NCBI GenBank assembly: GCA_934621485.1 | Contig: CAKTUS010000069.1 | Coordinates: forward strand, 1 to 14,602 | DNA from: an uncultured Clostridia bacterium | GTDB lineage: Bacteria; Bacillota; Clostridia; Christensenellales; Aristaeellaceae | Direction: 5' to 3' | DNA: 14,602 nt | Part shown: piece after piece, positions 13,221-14,602 of the stretch | Layout of the letters: the number at the start of each line of letters is the position of its first letter | Numbering within the stretch: position 1 is the stretch's first letter | Position numbers and translations under genes: made by a program | Notes under the pieces: generated by a model | The model's input: only the letters and a program-made list of their open reading frames with translations | Told to the model about the DNA's origin: nothing | Database searches by the model: none

Positions 13221-13229
13221 CGACCCGAT

Positions 13230-13253
13230 CCGCCTGCATGCTTGCAAGCGGCT
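13230..13253. repeat. 24-bp palindromic direct repeat, copy 2
   Basis: Identical to 12918-12941. It begins 7 nt after the atpC stop codon (read on the minus strand). Copy 2 keeps the A-run expected before a terminator stem in the minus-strand RNA, but is followed by ATCGGG instead of a U-run, so it should no longer terminate atp transcripts. Confidence 0.95.
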
Positions 13254-13259
13254 TTTGTC

Positions 13260-13667
13260 TTAATCCTTGGCTCTAATACGCGCCATGGCTCTTTTCAGCT
13301 TCGCCTCGGCAATGGCAAATTGCTGATCGCTCCGTTCCAGGGCTTTCAAGTGCTCCTCTGCCTGGCGGCGGGCTTCCTCAGCGCGTTCCAGGTCAATTTC
13401 GTCCGACCACTCAAAGGTGGTGGCCATCACCCGGGCTTCGCCGCCGGCTACGCTCAGCATACCGCCGCTGCACGCAGCAATGCGGGTACCGCCCTTTTCA
13501 TCGGTCACGCGGGCTTCACCGGTGCCCAAAGCCACGGCGTAGTCAATGTGCCGGGCCAGAATACAGGCGTCGCCCGTAGCCGTGCGCACAATGAGGCTCT
13601 CTGCCAGGCCGTCAAAGACCATGCGGTCCGGCGTGACGATCTGCAAATGAAACGTTGCCATGCTCAT
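13260..13667 (-). CDS. atpC: F-type ATP synthase epsilon subunit
   Basis: A 135-residue epsilon subunit of F1, part of the central stalk and a regulator of ATP hydrolysis. The N-terminal beta sandwich (about 4-86) includes FHLQIVTPDRMVFDG and GGMLSVAGGEARVMA. The C-terminal helical hairpin (about 92-133) carries DLERAEEARRQAEEHL and AIAEAKLKRAMARIRA. The usual GILPGH-type turn is replaced by CILARHIDYAVAL, a diverged form that should not affect the fold. The ATG overlaps the atpD stop (ATGA, 4 nt); another ATG at codon 3 is an alternative start. It is the last gene of the atp operon, followed by the duplicated terminator region. Confidence 0.96.
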   Translation of the reverse strand: MSMATFHLQIVTPDRMVFDGLAESLIVRTATGDACILARHIDYAVALGTGEARVTDEKGGTRIAACSGGMLSVAGGEARVMATTFEWSDEIDLERAEEARRQAEEHLKALERSDQQFAIAEAKLKRAMARIRAKD

Positions 13668-14602
13668 TCACCCTTTTTGGCCTTGGCTACGGCCTCGTCG
13701 ATAGAGCCTACAAACAGGAAGGCGCTCTCCGGCAGGTCGTCGTGCTTGCCTTCGATGATTTCGCGGAAGCCGCGGATGGTTTCCTTCAAAGGCACGTATT
13801 TACCCTGCATGCCGGTAAACTGCTCGGCCACGCTGAAGGGCTGGCTCAGGAAGCGCTGCACCTTGCGGGCGCGGGACACAATCAGCTTATCTTCATCGCT
13901 GAGCTCGTCCATACCCATGATGGCGATAATGTCCTGTAATTCCTTATAGCGCTGCAAAATACCCTGCACCTGACGGGCCACTTCATAGTGCTCCTGCCCC
14001 ACAATTTCGGGAGACAGGATGCGGCTGGTGGATTCCAGCGGATCCACGGCGGGATAAATGCCCAGCGACGAAATGGCGCGGCTCAGCACCGTGGTAGCGT
14101 CCAAATGAGCAAAGGTGGTGGCAGGGGCTGGGTCAGTCAAGTCATCCGCAGGCACATACACGGCCTGTACGGAGGTAATGGAACCCTTCTTGGTGGAGGT
14201 AATGCGCTCCTGCAGGGCGCCCATTTCGGTGGCCAGAGTGGGCTGGTAGCCCACGGCGCTGGGCATGCGGCCCAGCAAAGCGGAAACCTCGCTGCCCGCC
14301 TGGGTGAAACGGAAAATGTTGTCAATGAAGAGCAGCACATCCTGGTTTTCCTGGTCGCGGAAGTACTCCGCCATGGTCAGGCCGGACAGGCCCACACGCA
14401 TACGGGCTCCCGGCGGCTCGTTCATCTGGCCGTATACCAACGCAGTCTTGGCCAGCACGCCGCTTTCCTTCATTTCGTTGTACAGGTCGTTGCCTTCGCG
14501 GGTACGCTCACCCACGCCGGCAAACACGCTCAGGCCGCCGTGCTGCTTGGCGATGTTGTTGATCAGCTCCATAATCAGCACGGTTTTGCCCACGCCTGCG
14601 CC
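13664..14602 (-). CDS. atpD: F-type ATP synthase beta subunit (5' end outside window)
   Basis: The C-terminal 312 residues of the catalytic beta subunit. The reading frame runs off the window edge, so about one third is missing. The first visible residues are GAGVGKT, the Walker A P-loop. They are followed by GERTREGND with the catalytic glutamate, VYGQMNEPPGARMRV, the Walker B strand DVLLFIDNIFRF, and RMPSAVGYQPTLATEMG. The DELSEED-type loop is present as MDELSDEDK. The stop overlaps the atpC start, the normal atpD-atpC junction. The protein couples proton flow through Fo to ATP synthesis on the cytoplasmic side of the membrane. Confidence 0.98.
   Translation of the reverse strand, partial: GAGVGKTVLIMELINNIAKQHGGLSVFAGVGERTREGNDLYNEMKESGVLAKTALVYGQMNEPPGARMRVGLSGLTMAEYFRDQENQDVLLFIDNIFRFTQAGSEVSALLGRMPSAVGYQPTLATEMGALQERITSTKKGSITSVQAVYVPADDLTDPAPATTFAHLDATTVLSRAISSLGIYPAVDPLESTSRILSPEIVGQEHYEVARQVQGILQRYKELQDIIAIMGMDELSDEDKLIVSRARKVQRFLSQPFSVAEQFTGMQGKYVPLKETIRGFREIIEGKHDDLPESAFLFVGSIDEAVAKAKKGE

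Larger units (their letters stand above)
12942..13229. mobile_element. Putative structured MITE-like non-coding element inserted in the atp terminator
   Basis: These 288 bp lie between two identical 24-bp repeats. Near the ends are the inverted repeats GTCAAAAAAGT (12948-12958) and ACTTTTTTGAC (13211-13221). Inside are several strong stems: TTAGGGGC-AGA-GCCCCTAA (12994-13012), CGCGAAC/GTTCGCG around 13036-13061, the long stem-loop 13084-13151, and the terminator-like hairpin 13187-13220. Open frames crossing it have no ribosome binding site or recognisable protein. No transposase is encoded, so if mobile it would depend on another element. The alternative is a local duplication of a terminator region or a structured RNA gene. 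Copy number in the genome is unknown. Confidence 0.5.

Noticed and set aside
12813..13247. Minus-strand open frame of 144 codons, and a plus-strand frame at 12885-13169, across the gene-free region
   Set aside because: Both run through strong inverted repeats and one covers the methyltransferase promoter. Neither has a ribosome binding site or a recognisable protein. They are best seen as open frames within a GC-rich structured repeat.
12918..13253. CRISPR-like repeats
   Set aside because: Only two copies 312 bp apart, no regular spacers and no cas genes nearby.
13230..13257. Copy 2 of the palindrome as a plus-strand terminator, since CTTTTG follows it
   Set aside because: No plus-strand gene ends here, the T-run is short, and the stem has a C-A mismatch on the plus strand where the minus strand has a G-U pair. 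It is more likely the remnant of the minus-strand atp terminator.

Overview
The window reads as ordinary, gene-dense chromosome of a GC-rich Firmicute, most likely a class Clostridia bacterium. The support is strong Shine-Dalgarno sites, consensus sigma-A-type promoters, the yloU-fakA-recG order, FloA/NfeD, a LytTR regulator and an atpD-atpC end of an F-type ATP synthase operon. I cannot fix the genus from sequence alone. Most genes lie on the minus strand; only a proline-rich membrane protein and ybaK run on the plus strand.

Layout: (1) 1-76, a tRNA-Val(UAC) with its own near-perfect promoter. (2) 194-2985 (minus), an apparent operon nfeD - floA - small membrane-anchored protein - LytTR response regulator, driven by a clear promoter at 3027-3055. 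(3) 3109-4300, two adjacent but divergent uracil-DNA glycosylase superfamily genes. The upstream one keeps the four cysteines of a 4Fe-4S family 4 enzyme and the downstream one has lost them. (4) 4419-5341, trmL (tRNA wobble 2'-O-methyltransferase, GTG start) followed by a small acidic membrane protein and an intrinsic terminator. (5) 5422-9492, yloU (Asp23/Gls24) - fakA (TTG start) - recG, tightly packed behind one promoter. (6) 9799-12096 (plus), a divergent 568-residue proline-rich/membrane/extracellular protein and a YbaK-type Cys-tRNA(Pro) deacylase, closed by a strong terminator. (7) 12166-12789 (minus), a small class I methyltransferase. (8) 12838-13259, a gene-free stretch. (9) 13260-14602, atpC and the 3' two thirds of atpD, which runs off the window.

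The most unusual part is the gene-free stretch downstream of atpC. A 24-bp palindromic sequence occurs twice in direct orientation, 312 bp apart. Between the copies lie 288 bp of highly structured, apparently non-coding DNA with an 11-bp inverted repeat near its ends. Deleting one period restores a textbook bidirectional terminator about 7 nt after the atpC stop. The simplest reading is a MITE-like or structured repeat element that entered the atp terminator, split its A-run from its U-run, and supplied its own terminator hairpin at 13187-13220.

Apart from that element, the gene content is mostly recognisable housekeeping. Secondary points of interest are the orphan LytTR regulator in the flotillin operon, the tandem pair of glycosylases, and the unassigned membrane protein divergent from yloU.
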